NCBI GenBank assembly: GCA_964537965.1
Contig: CAZIDB010000131.1
Span: forward strand, 1 to 13,222
Length of the DNA: 13,222 nucleotides
Source of the DNA: SURF-24 sp964537965
Lineage (GTDB): Bacteria; Bacteroidota; Ignavibacteria; Ignavibacteriales; SURF-24
Direction of reading: 5' to 3'
The notes under the pieces were generated by a model. That model was not told the DNA's origin, did no database searches, and saw only the letters and a list, made by a program, of their open reading frames with translations. The position numbers were made by a program, and so were the translations under genes. Below are positions 1 to 7,151 of the stretch, one piece after another. The first letter of the stretch is position 1. Each line of letters opens with the position of its first letter.

Positions 1-9
1 ATTTCTCAT

Positions 10-26
10 AATCCTCGTAGAGGATT
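10..26 (-). terminator. Short hairpin just after the permease gene
   Basis: A perfect 7-bp inverted repeat (AATCCTC / GAGGATT) with a 3-nt loop begins 6 nt after the stop codon of the permease gene. Its position fits transcription termination or 3'-end protection. No clear run of T follows it on the minus strand (the next bases read ATGAGAAAT), so a classical intrinsic terminator is not demonstrated, and only a few bases downstream are visible. Confidence 0.3.
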
Positions 27-32
27 CACAAA

Positions 33-1271
33 TTAAAAGATCATCCAAAGTGTAATAAGCGATATTATGAATGAGATTGCGGTTACAAGTATTCCGGCTT
101 TAAGAAACTGAAAAAATCCTATATATATTTTTGATGCGCCTGCAATTTCAATAACTATTAGATTTGCCATTGCGCCTATAATTGTAAGGTTGCCTGCAAG
201 TGTAGAAGCTGAAGCTAATGCCATCCACAATACATCACTCTGCAAAGGTTTTAAAATTGGCAACATTAAAATTGTAAAAGGAACATTACTTACAACCTGC
301 GAAAGTACAAGACTTGAAAGATGAATTGTCAGCACTCCTGAAAACCCGCTTTTAATCTGGAAGAGATTCATTAAGAAGTTAAGCAGGCCTGCTTTCTCTG
401 CCCCAGTTACCACTATAAACAAACTTGCAAAGAAAAGGAGCAGAATCCAATCCACCTGTTTAATAATTTTACTCGGTTTGATTCTTCCCAAAAGTAATAT
501 TAATGAACCACCTGCCAATGCAATCATTGAGTAAGAGATATTAATTGCTTTACTCAAAAAGAATCCTGCCACCACAAGTATAAATATCGGCACGGAAGTA
601 TTCATAGATTTATAATTATAACTTTCAGGCACATCTGCAAATGTGAAATCTTCTTCAATATTAAATTCTTTCCTGTAAAGAATGAGAACAATAAAATATA
701 TTGCAAGCATACTGAGTAGAGAAACCGGAAGCATTACAAGCATAAATTTTCCGTATGCAAGATTGGAATTAATTCCGATTAAAATATTCTGCGGGTTGCC
801 TGTAATTGTTAAAGCGCTGCCCGCATTAGATGACATAATTTCTGCTATCAGAAACGGAACAGGATTAAGCTTTCCGGACTGGCAGATTTTAATAATTACC
901 GGGGTAAACAAAAGAACGACCGCATCATTTACAAGAAAGGCGCTTGCAATGCCCGTTACAAAAGTTATAATAAACAACAACTGCTTTTTGCTTTTAGAAT
1001 AGGAAATTGTTTTGTGTGCAATAAGAGTAAAGAACCCATCAAGCTCAAGTACGGAAATAATAATCATCATTCCAAGAAGCAAAGTAATAGTATTGTAATC
1101 AATTGCTTTAACAGCTTCATCAAACGAAAGAACTCCGAACAAAACAATTGCTACCGCACCAAAGAATGCAGATGACGGCCGGTCCACAGTTAACCATGGG
1201 AGCCTTGTAAAAATAATTCCCGTGTAAGTGATAATGAAAATTATCAGCGCAATAGTTTCAGTAGAAGGCAT
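33..1271 (-). CDS. ArsB/NhaD (SLC13-like) family inner-membrane ion permease
   Basis: This is a 412-residue polytopic inner-membrane protein of the ion transporter superfamily that includes ArsB, NhaD, CitM and SLC13 carriers. It is hydrophobic throughout, with about ten or more membrane segments and a polar cytoplasm-like loop near residues 200-225. Two half-repeats each carry the expected re-entrant substrate loop: SSNAGSALTITGNPQN (147-162) and ASTLAGNLTIIGAMANLIV (355-373). NDA (115-117) and VVSNVPF (326-332) are also typical of the family. The length is normal, so the gene looks intact. The substrate cannot be read from the sequence: arsenite, an organic anion, sulfate or Na+/H+ exchange are all possible, and no ars genes are nearby. 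The ATG at 1271 has no obvious Shine-Dalgarno site. It follows the flavoprotein gene by 89 nt, so co-transcription is possible. Family is fairly sure; function is not. Confidence 0.85.
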   Translation of the reverse strand: MPSTETIALIIFIITYTGIIFTRLPWLTVDRPSSAFFGAVAIVLFGVLSFDEAVKAIDYNTITLLLGMMIIISVLELDGFFTLIAHKTISYSKSKKQLLFIITFVTGIASAFLVNDAVVLLFTPVIIKICQSGKLNPVPFLIAEIMSSNAGSALTITGNPQNILIGINSNLAYGKFMLVMLPVSLLSMLAIYFIVLILYRKEFNIEEDFTFADVPESYNYKSMNTSVPIFILVVAGFFLSKAINISYSMIALAGGSLILLLGRIKPSKIIKQVDWILLLFFASLFIVVTGAEKAGLLNFLMNLFQIKSGFSGVLTIHLSSLVLSQVVSNVPFTILMLPILKPLQSDVLWMALASASTLAGNLTIIGAMANLIVIEIAGASKIYIGFFQFLKAGILVTAISFIISLITLWMIF

Positions 1272-1360
1272 TTAATTATTTAACCCGTTATTTATACTTG
1301 TATTTTTAACAAATGAAAAATAAAGAAATAAGATTCCAATCGGCAATTTGCTGTTTAGCA

Positions 1361-2596
1361 TTAACAGCTTAATGCTGCTGATCTCCCGGCAACATAACCG
1401 CTGCTCCATGCCCATTGAAAATTATACCCGCCGAGCAATCCGTCAACATCAAGAATTTCGCCGGCAAGAAATAACCCGGGCTTAAGTTTGGATTCCATCG
1501 TCTGGAATTTTACTTCCTCAAGCTGAACTCCTCCGGCTGTCACTTCCGCCTGCTCAAATCCTTTTACGGATGAACCTTTAAGTGAATAATTTGTGAAGTT
1601 ATTAGCAATGACTTTAATTTCATAATTGGATATCCGGTTGAATCTTTTCTCTGTATCAATCCCGGCAGTTTCAAATAAAGCTTTGCATAGTCTTTCCGGT
1701 ACTAATTGCTTTAAGTAATTGAATACTGATTTGTCCGGACTACTCTGTTTCTGTTTTTTCAATTCTTCCAGAAATTTTTCAGAATTAAATTGAGGCAAGA
1801 CATTTAATACAAGAGTGATATTTTCATTCTTTAATCTTTCAACTTCACGACTGATATTCAAAACTACAGGACCGCTAATTCCAAAATGTGTAAACAGAAG
1901 TGAATCAGTAAACGAGATATGTCTTTTATTGTTTAACAGCAAAGTAAGTTCTGCGGGAATTGTTATTCCGCTTAGTTCTTTCAACTTTGATTCATTCAAA
2001 AGAATTGGAGATAGTGCGGGGAAAATTGGGGCAACAGAATGATTAAATTTACTCGCCAATCCGTAACCATTTCCATCGCTTCCTGTAGTTGGATAAGATC
2101 TTCCACCTGTTGTTATAATTACTTTATCGCAAAAAATATTTTTACTGCCGTAACTAAGTTCAAATTTATCATTTAAGAATTTTATGCCGTCAATTTTAGT
2201 TGAAAGAAATATTTGTACACCGTACTCATTAGATTTATTTATCAACGCATTTAAGACAGAATTTGCATTATCATCAACAGGAAAATATTTACCGGTAGGT
2301 TCAAGCTTTAATTCAACGCCAATCGCATTGAAGAATCGAATTGTCTTTTGATCATTAAAAGCAGAAAGAACATTCTTAATAAAATTCCTGCTGCCTCCAA
2401 AGAAATGCTTTGGTGCAACAGATTTGTTTGTAACATTGCATCGGGTTCCGCCGGACATTAAAATCTTTGTTCCGCATCTTACATTGCTTTCAAAAAGAGC
2501 AATGCTTTTACAACCCGCTTCTCCGGCTGAAACCGCAGCCATCAATCCTGCTGCCCCGCCACCGATAATTCCAATTAAAAAATGTTGAGAATGCAT
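1361..2596 (-). CDS. YhiN/BaiN (HI0933-like) family FAD-dependent oxidoreductase
   Basis: This is a 411-residue cytoplasmic flavoprotein of the HI0933/YhiN family, which is usually annotated as NAD(P)/FAD-dependent oxidoreductase or, by homology to a gut bile-acid enzyme, BaiN. The N-terminus holds a Rossmann FAD-binding fold: GGGAAG at residues 12-17 and the ribose-binding acidic residue E36. The family signature GTKILMSGGTRCNVTN is at 42-57, followed by a second FAD-contact region (TTGGRSYPTTGS). The C-terminal AGEILDVDGLLGGYNFQWAW (from 378) closes the FAD site. Length and motifs are complete. The reading frame can be extended two codons to a TTG at 2602, but the ATG at 2596 is the better start because the upstream TTG lies inside a likely promoter box. 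The reaction of most family members is unknown, so no pathway is proposed. Confidence 0.9.
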   Translation of the reverse strand: MHSQHFLIGIIGGGAAGLMAAVSAGEAGCKSIALFESNVRCGTKILMSGGTRCNVTNKSVAPKHFFGGSRNFIKNVLSAFNDQKTIRFFNAIGVELKLEPTGKYFPVDDNANSVLNALINKSNEYGVQIFLSTKIDGIKFLNDKFELSYGSKNIFCDKVIITTGGRSYPTTGSDGNGYGLASKFNHSVAPIFPALSPILLNESKLKELSGITIPAELTLLLNNKRHISFTDSLLFTHFGISGPVVLNISREVERLKNENITLVLNVLPQFNSEKFLEELKKQKQSSPDKSVFNYLKQLVPERLCKALFETAGIDTEKRFNRISNYEIKVIANNFTNYSLKGSSVKGFEQAEVTAGGVQLEEVKFQTMESKLKPGLFLAGEILDVDGLLGGYNFQWAWSSGYVAGRSAALSC

Positions 2597-2599
2597 ATG

Positions 2600-2633
2600 C
2601 AAAGATACAAATAATTTACACTGCCTTTACAAG
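2600..2633 (-). promoter_or_regulatory. Candidate Bacteroidetes-type promoter of the flavoprotein gene
   Basis: On the minus strand TATCTTTG (2607-2600) matches the Bacteroidetes -7 consensus TAnnTTTG exactly. A CTTG (2633-2630) lies 22 nt upstream, close to the expected position of the -33 element (TTTG). The last base of the -7 box is only 3 nt before the ATG at 2596, which would place the transcription start on or next to the start codon and give a leaderless mRNA. The assignment rests on consensus matching only. Confidence 0.4.
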
Positions 2634-2660
2634 CCTGATAATTGGAATATAACTTTGCAT

Positions 2661-2713
2661 CTTAGTGTCTTCGCGGTAGGAAAAATTTACCGCTAAGGCG
2701 CAAAGACATTAAG
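2661..2713. repeat. Imperfect intergenic inverted repeat
   Basis: This 53-bp palindrome fills much of the space between the mannanase and flavoprotein genes and ends 2 nt from the mannanase stop codon. Outer arms CTTAGTGTCTT (2661-2671) and AAGACATTAAG (2703-2713) pair over 11 positions with one G:T wobble. Inner arms GCGGTA (2673-2678) and TACCGC (2688-2693) pair perfectly, with a 9-nt loop and an asymmetric bulge (TAAGGCGCA). The wording resembles the CTTTGCGTCTTTGCGGT-type intergenic repeats I recall from Bacteroidota/Chlorobiota genomes, which have no assigned function. No T-run follows on either strand, so it may be a REP-like element or an mRNA 3'-end hairpin rather than a terminator. 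Confidence 0.6.
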
Positions 2714-2715
2714 AA

Positions 2716-5622
2716 TTATTTTACAAGCATCATCTTGTGGGCTTTGCTATATTCACTTGTTCTTACCTGAAGAGTATAAATTCCGCTTGATAATCCTCCA
2801 TTAACTGTAGATGCATCAAACCTAAGTTCATATCTGCCTGCACTTTGAAATCCATTAAACAATGAGGCAACACGTTCGCCAATAATATTATAAACTTCGA
2901 CTGTAACCTTATCATTCTTTGGCAAATCATAACGAATAACGGTTGATGGATTAAATGGATTCGGAAAATTGGAATAGAGTTTAAAATCTGCAGGTAAACC
3001 CTCTCCACCCAATGCAAGCATAGTTATTTCACTAAGCTTCTTATCTTGCGGCTTATAGCCTTTATCAAAATATGTCCACTCTGAACCTAGCGGAATTAGA
3101 ATTCCTTGTTGGGTAAAAATCTGCATATTAAAACCATCAACTGATGATTGCGGAAGCGAATGAACTTCCACTGCAATTAAATTATCACCGGAGTGAAAAT
3201 ATTTTAATGCAGTAGTATCAAGAGTGAAAGATTTATTTACCAATATTCCGTTAGTCGGGTCAGAATCATAATTTAATTCAACCTCGCTTAAAAGGTTAAC
3301 GCGTTTATATTCAAAACCATTTATATAGATTGCTGCTCCGCCGTAACATCTTAGCAACATTGCCATTGTTGTTGGGGTTGTTTCAAGATTCAGAATCTTT
3401 CTGAAATATACCGTCCTAACAGAATTTAATGCTGTTGCTGAAGACGCACTTGAACCCAAGGGAGAATTACCAGATAACCATTCTTTGGTTGGATATCTTA
3501 AATCATTCCAGGCAATAGGAGCCTGCATTGTATCAACAACAATATGAATTACTAAAGGCTGTGGAGTTGCATTGCCAAAAATATCCGCTGCTTTAATATA
3601 AATTGTTTTACCCTCGCCCTGAAAAACATCAATTATTGTCGAATGGGAATAATCGCCTTCCCCCCTTTGAAACGTATTGTGCATTCCATCGTATGGTCCA
3701 TCTGCAAAATCATATTTAAGATATGCGCGCTCGTTTGTCTCAATTTCAATTTTTGCTTTTGTTGATGTAACTAAAATTGTAGTATCAGAAGTTGTGAGAA
3801 ATACCGGCGGAGTAATGTCCGGTTCAGGAAAAGCATATAACGCAGGTAAATCTGAGGTGAAAAGCGTATAAGAATCATTATAGAATTTCATGAAATCAGG
3901 GACGCTTGAATGTCCCGGATACGGGGCGTAGTGATGAGATGTATTTGCATTTCTCCAGACGGCAGCGTAAACAATTTTTGAAGCAATAGAATCGTATTTA
4001 AGAGGATCAAGAAGAATTCTTGTATACCAGTCAGGTGTATCCAATCCCTCCTGTCCAACTTCAGTTAAAGCAGAAACTTTATTTTTAGCGATTGAATTTT
4101 TCGCAATCGACTGAACAGATTCAAGGAATAAACTTCTGTCATCTTCATCAACAACATCACCAAAATAAAAATCACCGCCGAACAAATCCACATATTCATC
4201 ACCGGGATAAACCTGAAAATATTCGCCTTCTTCCCGTATAAGATCTGCGGGCGGAGAAATTGCCCAAATTAGATTATGGACATTAAGTGAATCCTGCATA
4301 TAATTTACTGTAAACTGCCAGAGCGTATTAAATTCCTGTGTTGTGCAATGAGCAGGTCCCCACCAAAACCAATTTCCAAGATGTTCATGATACGGACGTA
4401 TAATAACAGGAACAGATTCACCGTTTTGCCCGCGCAATGATTTGAAGAAACGACCGATTCTATCCAACTTCAATTTATATTCATTGTGGCGTGAACCACC
4501 GGGGATAATTTTTTCGACAATTCTTTCATTATTTATATCGGCAGCGTAAAAGCTCCTGTTATCAGGGTCAAGTTGATGCCAGCACATAGTTATAACTGCT
4601 CCGCGGTTATATGCCGATGATAGTCGGTAATATTTATTTGCCAGATCGGAATTTTCTTCCACATCAACACCTGAAAGGTCTTCACTGAATACTGCGGGAT
4701 AATCACCACAGACATCTTTAACATCACTTCTGTCATCATCTCCGCTCCAGCCAACCCCGTAACCCGTAGCATCGTGCATACCAAACAATAATGATCTCTT
4801 TTGCAGCAGATCTAAATTCATATACAAATACCGGGTTTGCTTTGTCGCTTTCGAATCCGCTAAATTTATTTCTGATGCTATTACTGATGATTCAAATGTT
4901 GAGCAGGCATCATAAAGATCAATTACTGCTTTATCAACTTCACTTTGTTTTGTTGTTACCGATGCTTTAAGTCCTTTGGAATAATTTAAAACAGCCTGCA
5001 AAATATTTTTTGAGCCGGAAGTAAACTGACCTTCACCGGTTCCCTCAACAGAATTTCCAAGCAGCGCTTCTGTTGCTGCAATTGCTTTATCTAATTCTGT
5101 CCAGTCAAGTGAGGAAACAGATACAGAATCCCCAAACCTGATTTCATCAAAAAGAACGACACCGGATTTTATCGTAGTGGAGCCTCCATCAAGATAGAGA
5201 TACATTTTAGTCATCTTAAGATTAGCAGTAACCACTTTGAAAGTAACTGTCTTCCAGGCGTTATCTCCCAACAGATTTGCCTGAAGCCAATCATTTGTGT
5301 TGTCTTCATAAATTGGTTTAAATGTAAGCTGAGCGCTAACTGATGATTTTACTCTTACGCTTATAACTTTATTGTTCGATAAATTAACTGTAACGGAAGG
5401 CGTAAAATTAAAATTATCCCAAATATCACTGTTGGCGGTTCTTGTATAATTTATTTTAAGTGAACCGCTCTCCGATGACAGCTGAAAAGTTCTTTCGTGG
5501 TCTGCCTTCCATCCCGAAATGTCACCGTCATTAAAGTCTTCCAGCAATCCTGTAACCTGAGCAGCTAGAAGAGTATTAAAAATCAAAATGAAGTAGAAAG
5601 ATTTGGTATAAATTCTTATCAT
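2716..5622 (-). CDS. Secreted multimodular GH26 beta-mannanase with T9SS sorting domain
   Basis: A 968-residue exported enzyme predicted to cleave internal beta-1,4 linkages of mannan-type polysaccharides at the cell surface. Order of parts: signal peptide (1-21); beta-rich CBM-like domain starting LEDFNDGDISGW (about 25-165); FIVAR-like helical domain (about 172-250); GH26 catalytic domain (about 260-595); Ig/FN3-like domain (about 601-698); galactose-binding-like beta-sandwich (about 700-835); T9SS type A C-terminal domain (about 877-968) with NFPNPFNPSTVIRY and final KMMLVK. The catalytic domain has CWH (347-349), acid/base E413 in RPYHEHLGNWFWWG, nucleophile E521 in ALTEVG, and W556 in the WRN motif, so it should be active. 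GH26 also includes other beta-glycanases such as xylanases and lichenases, so mannan is likely but not certain. The ATG is preceded by AAGGAA. It lies 20 nt after the isomerase gene, suggesting one operon. Confidence 0.93.
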   Translation of the reverse strand: MIRIYTKSFYFILIFNTLLAAQVTGLLEDFNDGDISGWKADHERTFQLSSESGSLKINYTRTANSDIWDNFNFTPSVTVNLSNNKVISVRVKSSVSAQLTFKPIYEDNTNDWLQANLLGDNAWKTVTFKVVTANLKMTKMYLYLDGGSTTIKSGVVLFDEIRFGDSVSVSSLDWTELDKAIAATEALLGNSVEGTGEGQFTSGSKNILQAVLNYSKGLKASVTTKQSEVDKAVIDLYDACSTFESSVIASEINLADSKATKQTRYLYMNLDLLQKRSLLFGMHDATGYGVGWSGDDDRSDVKDVCGDYPAVFSEDLSGVDVEENSDLANKYYRLSSAYNRGAVITMCWHQLDPDNRSFYAADINNERIVEKIIPGGSRHNEYKLKLDRIGRFFKSLRGQNGESVPVIIRPYHEHLGNWFWWGPAHCTTQEFNTLWQFTVNYMQDSLNVHNLIWAISPPADLIREEGEYFQVYPGDEYVDLFGGDFYFGDVVDEDDRSLFLESVQSIAKNSIAKNKVSALTEVGQEGLDTPDWYTRILLDPLKYDSIASKIVYAAVWRNANTSHHYAPYPGHSSVPDFMKFYNDSYTLFTSDLPALYAFPEPDITPPVFLTTSDTTILVTSTKAKIEIETNERAYLKYDFADGPYDGMHNTFQRGEGDYSHSTIIDVFQGEGKTIYIKAADIFGNATPQPLVIHIVVDTMQAPIAWNDLRYPTKEWLSGNSPLGSSASSATALNSVRTVYFRKILNLETTPTTMAMLLRCYGGAAIYINGFEYKRVNLLSEVELNYDSDPTNGILVNKSFTLDTTALKYFHSGDNLIAVEVHSLPQSSVDGFNMQIFTQQGILIPLGSEWTYFDKGYKPQDKKLSEITMLALGGEGLPADFKLYSNFPNPFNPSTVIRYDLPKNDKVTVEVYNIIGERVASLFNGFQSAGRYELRFDASTVNGGLSSGIYTLQVRTSEYSKAHKMMLVK

Positions 5623-5626
5623 AAAA

Positions 5627-5632
5627 TTCCTT
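5627..5632 (-). promoter_or_regulatory. Ribosome binding site of the mannanase gene
   Basis: The minus strand reads AAGGAA four bases (TTTT) before the ATG at 5622. It is one of the few clear Shine-Dalgarno sites in the window and fixes the start of the mannanase. It lies inside the 20-nt gap after the upstream gene's stop codon. Confidence 0.7.
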
Positions 5633-5642
5633 TTGCAAAAAT

Positions 5643-7049
5643 TTAATTCAGCCGGTTCAGCAAGTTGTCGTAATAGTTATGAATAAGATCTATATGCTTT
5701 TCTATTTTCATCTTACCAATAAGCTTTTTAATATAATCAGGAATAATCTCCCGTTTTTTCTGACTGAGAACCAATGGTTTAATTGTTTCCTTCATTTCTT
5801 CGAAGGTTGCCCCGTTATAGTTTGCCTTATGTGCTTCATAATAATTTTTTAGATCAGAATCATTCGCCTCAACACCTCTTACAAGCATTTTTCTCATTTC
5901 TAATTGTAATACATATTCTTTATAAAGATTAAATTTAATTTTTACTTTAGCACAGGAATCTAGCCCCAATCCATGCGATTCATGGGTAAGCAGGAAATCC
6001 CGGACAGAATAATCAAATGCTGATTTGAAGCTGTTGTATATTGCTTTATATGGAATGTAATTCATCAACCCCACAAACTCACCAACTGTCATCGGTTTTC
6101 CGTTTATAGTTGCCATTGTCTCATTCCTTAAATCCCAAAGACTTGTTTCAAGCTTATTTATTTCGGAATCGTCAAGCTGAATTTCCGACATCTGATCATA
6201 CTGTGTTGGTTTTCTTTTAAACTGTTCAGCAAGTTTGTTATCAACAATTTCCATAACATCAGGATTCAATGTAACCTTCGCCTGTTTCAGCATATTCTCT
6301 ATGTAATCAAAAGCATATTTGTCACCAAGTTTATATTCAAGCTGATACTTTGTCTTTTCCCTGGCAATTATGTATTCCTGTCTTGTTATAAGAGGTTTCT
6401 TTTTAAAATCATTTACCTTTACTATATGATAGCCGAACTGGGATTTAACCGGAGCAGAGATTTTACCAACAGGTAAACGAAATGCTGTCATTCCAAGGTT
6501 ATAATCCATTTCAGCCCATTGTACCCAGCCAAGGCTGCCGCCGTTATTTACCAGGGCGCTATCGGCAAAAATTATTTTTGCAAGACTATCGAATGAAGCT
6601 CCGTTCTGAAGCATTACATAATTGCTGTCAGCCTGTTCTTCACTTTTAAAGAAAAGGTGACTGATATTTCTTTCTTCCTGTGTAAATGAATATGCTTCTT
6701 CGATATCCTTTTCTTCCATATGAATGAGCGGCTTAATAACTTTTTCGAAGTGAGCATCACGTAAACATTTTTCCTTGTAAGAATTAAATCTTAACTGGAG
6801 CGTAGGATTCTCATCTAGCTTAAGTTCAGTAGCATTTTCTGCAAGTAATCTAGAAGCAATCATTACATCAAGAAAATCTTCTCTTAATTTTTTAGAATCG
6901 AATGTATTAGGTTTTTTAATCACATCAAGGTAGGCAATCTTAAATTCTCCCAGTGTTATTTTGTGCTTTCCGAACCGGGCAGCTACCGGATCTTTTTCCC
7001 CAAGATTAAAGATCTGAAGTAAACCTAAAATAAGTAATGTTATAATCAT
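5643..7049 (-). CDS. SurA/parvulin-type periplasmic peptidyl-prolyl isomerase
   Basis: A 468-residue exported foldase. Residues 1-15 are a hydrophobic segment that looks like a signal peptide or anchor, but with no lysine or arginine before it, which is unusual. A SurA-N-like helical region (about 20-120) begins VAARFGKHKITLGEFK. One PpiC rotamase domain follows (about 125-215), with ISHLFFKS, GGSLGWV and the closing QFGYHIVKV typical of active parvulins. The C-terminal half (about 310-405) repeats the N-terminal core: ATINGKPMTVGEF mirrors ARFGKHKITLGEF, and each copy ends in a helical stretch and an acidic DxxxxY segment. The final 60 residues are Lys-rich and helical. The family helps outer-membrane and secreted proteins fold. 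An in-frame TAA 12 nt upstream rules out a longer protein; the ATG has only a weak ribosome site. It probably shares a transcript with the mannanase downstream. Confidence 0.85.
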   Translation of the reverse strand: MIITLLILGLLQIFNLGEKDPVAARFGKHKITLGEFKIAYLDVIKKPNTFDSKKLREDFLDVMIASRLLAENATELKLDENPTLQLRFNSYKEKCLRDAHFEKVIKPLIHMEEKDIEEAYSFTQEERNISHLFFKSEEQADSNYVMLQNGASFDSLAKIIFADSALVNNGGSLGWVQWAEMDYNLGMTAFRLPVGKISAPVKSQFGYHIVKVNDFKKKPLITRQEYIIAREKTKYQLEYKLGDKYAFDYIENMLKQAKVTLNPDVMEIVDNKLAEQFKRKPTQYDQMSEIQLDDSEINKLETSLWDLRNETMATINGKPMTVGEFVGLMNYIPYKAIYNSFKSAFDYSVRDFLLTHESHGLGLDSCAKVKIKFNLYKEYVLQLEMRKMLVRGVEANDSDLKNYYEAHKANYNGATFEEMKETIKPLVLSQKKREIIPDYIKKLIGKMKIEKHIDLIHNYYDNLLNRLN

Positions 7050-7055
7050 AAAATG

Positions 7056-7067
7056 CTTTTATAAAAG
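7056..7067. repeat. 12-bp perfect palindrome upstream of the isomerase start
   Basis: CTTTTATAAAAG is perfectly self-complementary and lies between the terminator-like hairpin and the isomerase ATG, 6 nt from the start codon. Its first T residues also serve as the T-run after the hairpin. It could be coincidental in AT-rich DNA, a -10-like element or a small operator. Confidence 0.35.
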
Positions 7068-7095
7068 AACAGCACAGGATTTAACCTGTGCTGTT
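7068..7095 (-). terminator. Intrinsic terminator-like hairpin after the large T9SS protein gene
   Basis: A perfect 11-bp stem (AACAGCACAGG / CCTGTGCTGTT) with a 6-nt loop is followed on the minus strand by CTTTTAT, a typical Rho-independent layout. It lies 57 nt after the stop codon of the 1216-residue protein gene and 18 nt before the isomerase ATG. A weaker 5-bp hairpin (AACTG / CAGTT, 7108-7122) precedes it. It would separate the receptor/PorV/cargo unit from the isomerase/mannanase unit or let only part of the transcripts through. Confidence 0.7.
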
Positions 7096-7151
7096 AAAAA
7101 ATTCTTTAACTGCTTCTCAGTTTACAAAAAATCAGATAAACAATAAATCCA

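Noticed and set aside
682..1002. Plus-strand open frame of 106 codons
   Set aside because: It lies fully antisense to the permease gene, which has clear family motifs in its own frame. The antisense protein has no recognisable domain.
1357..1376. Perfect 8-bp inverted repeat AGCATTAA / TTAATGCT at the flavoprotein stop codon
   Set aside because: It overlaps the last codons, is AT-rich with no T-run after it, and is of a size expected by chance in this DNA. It was not called as a terminator.
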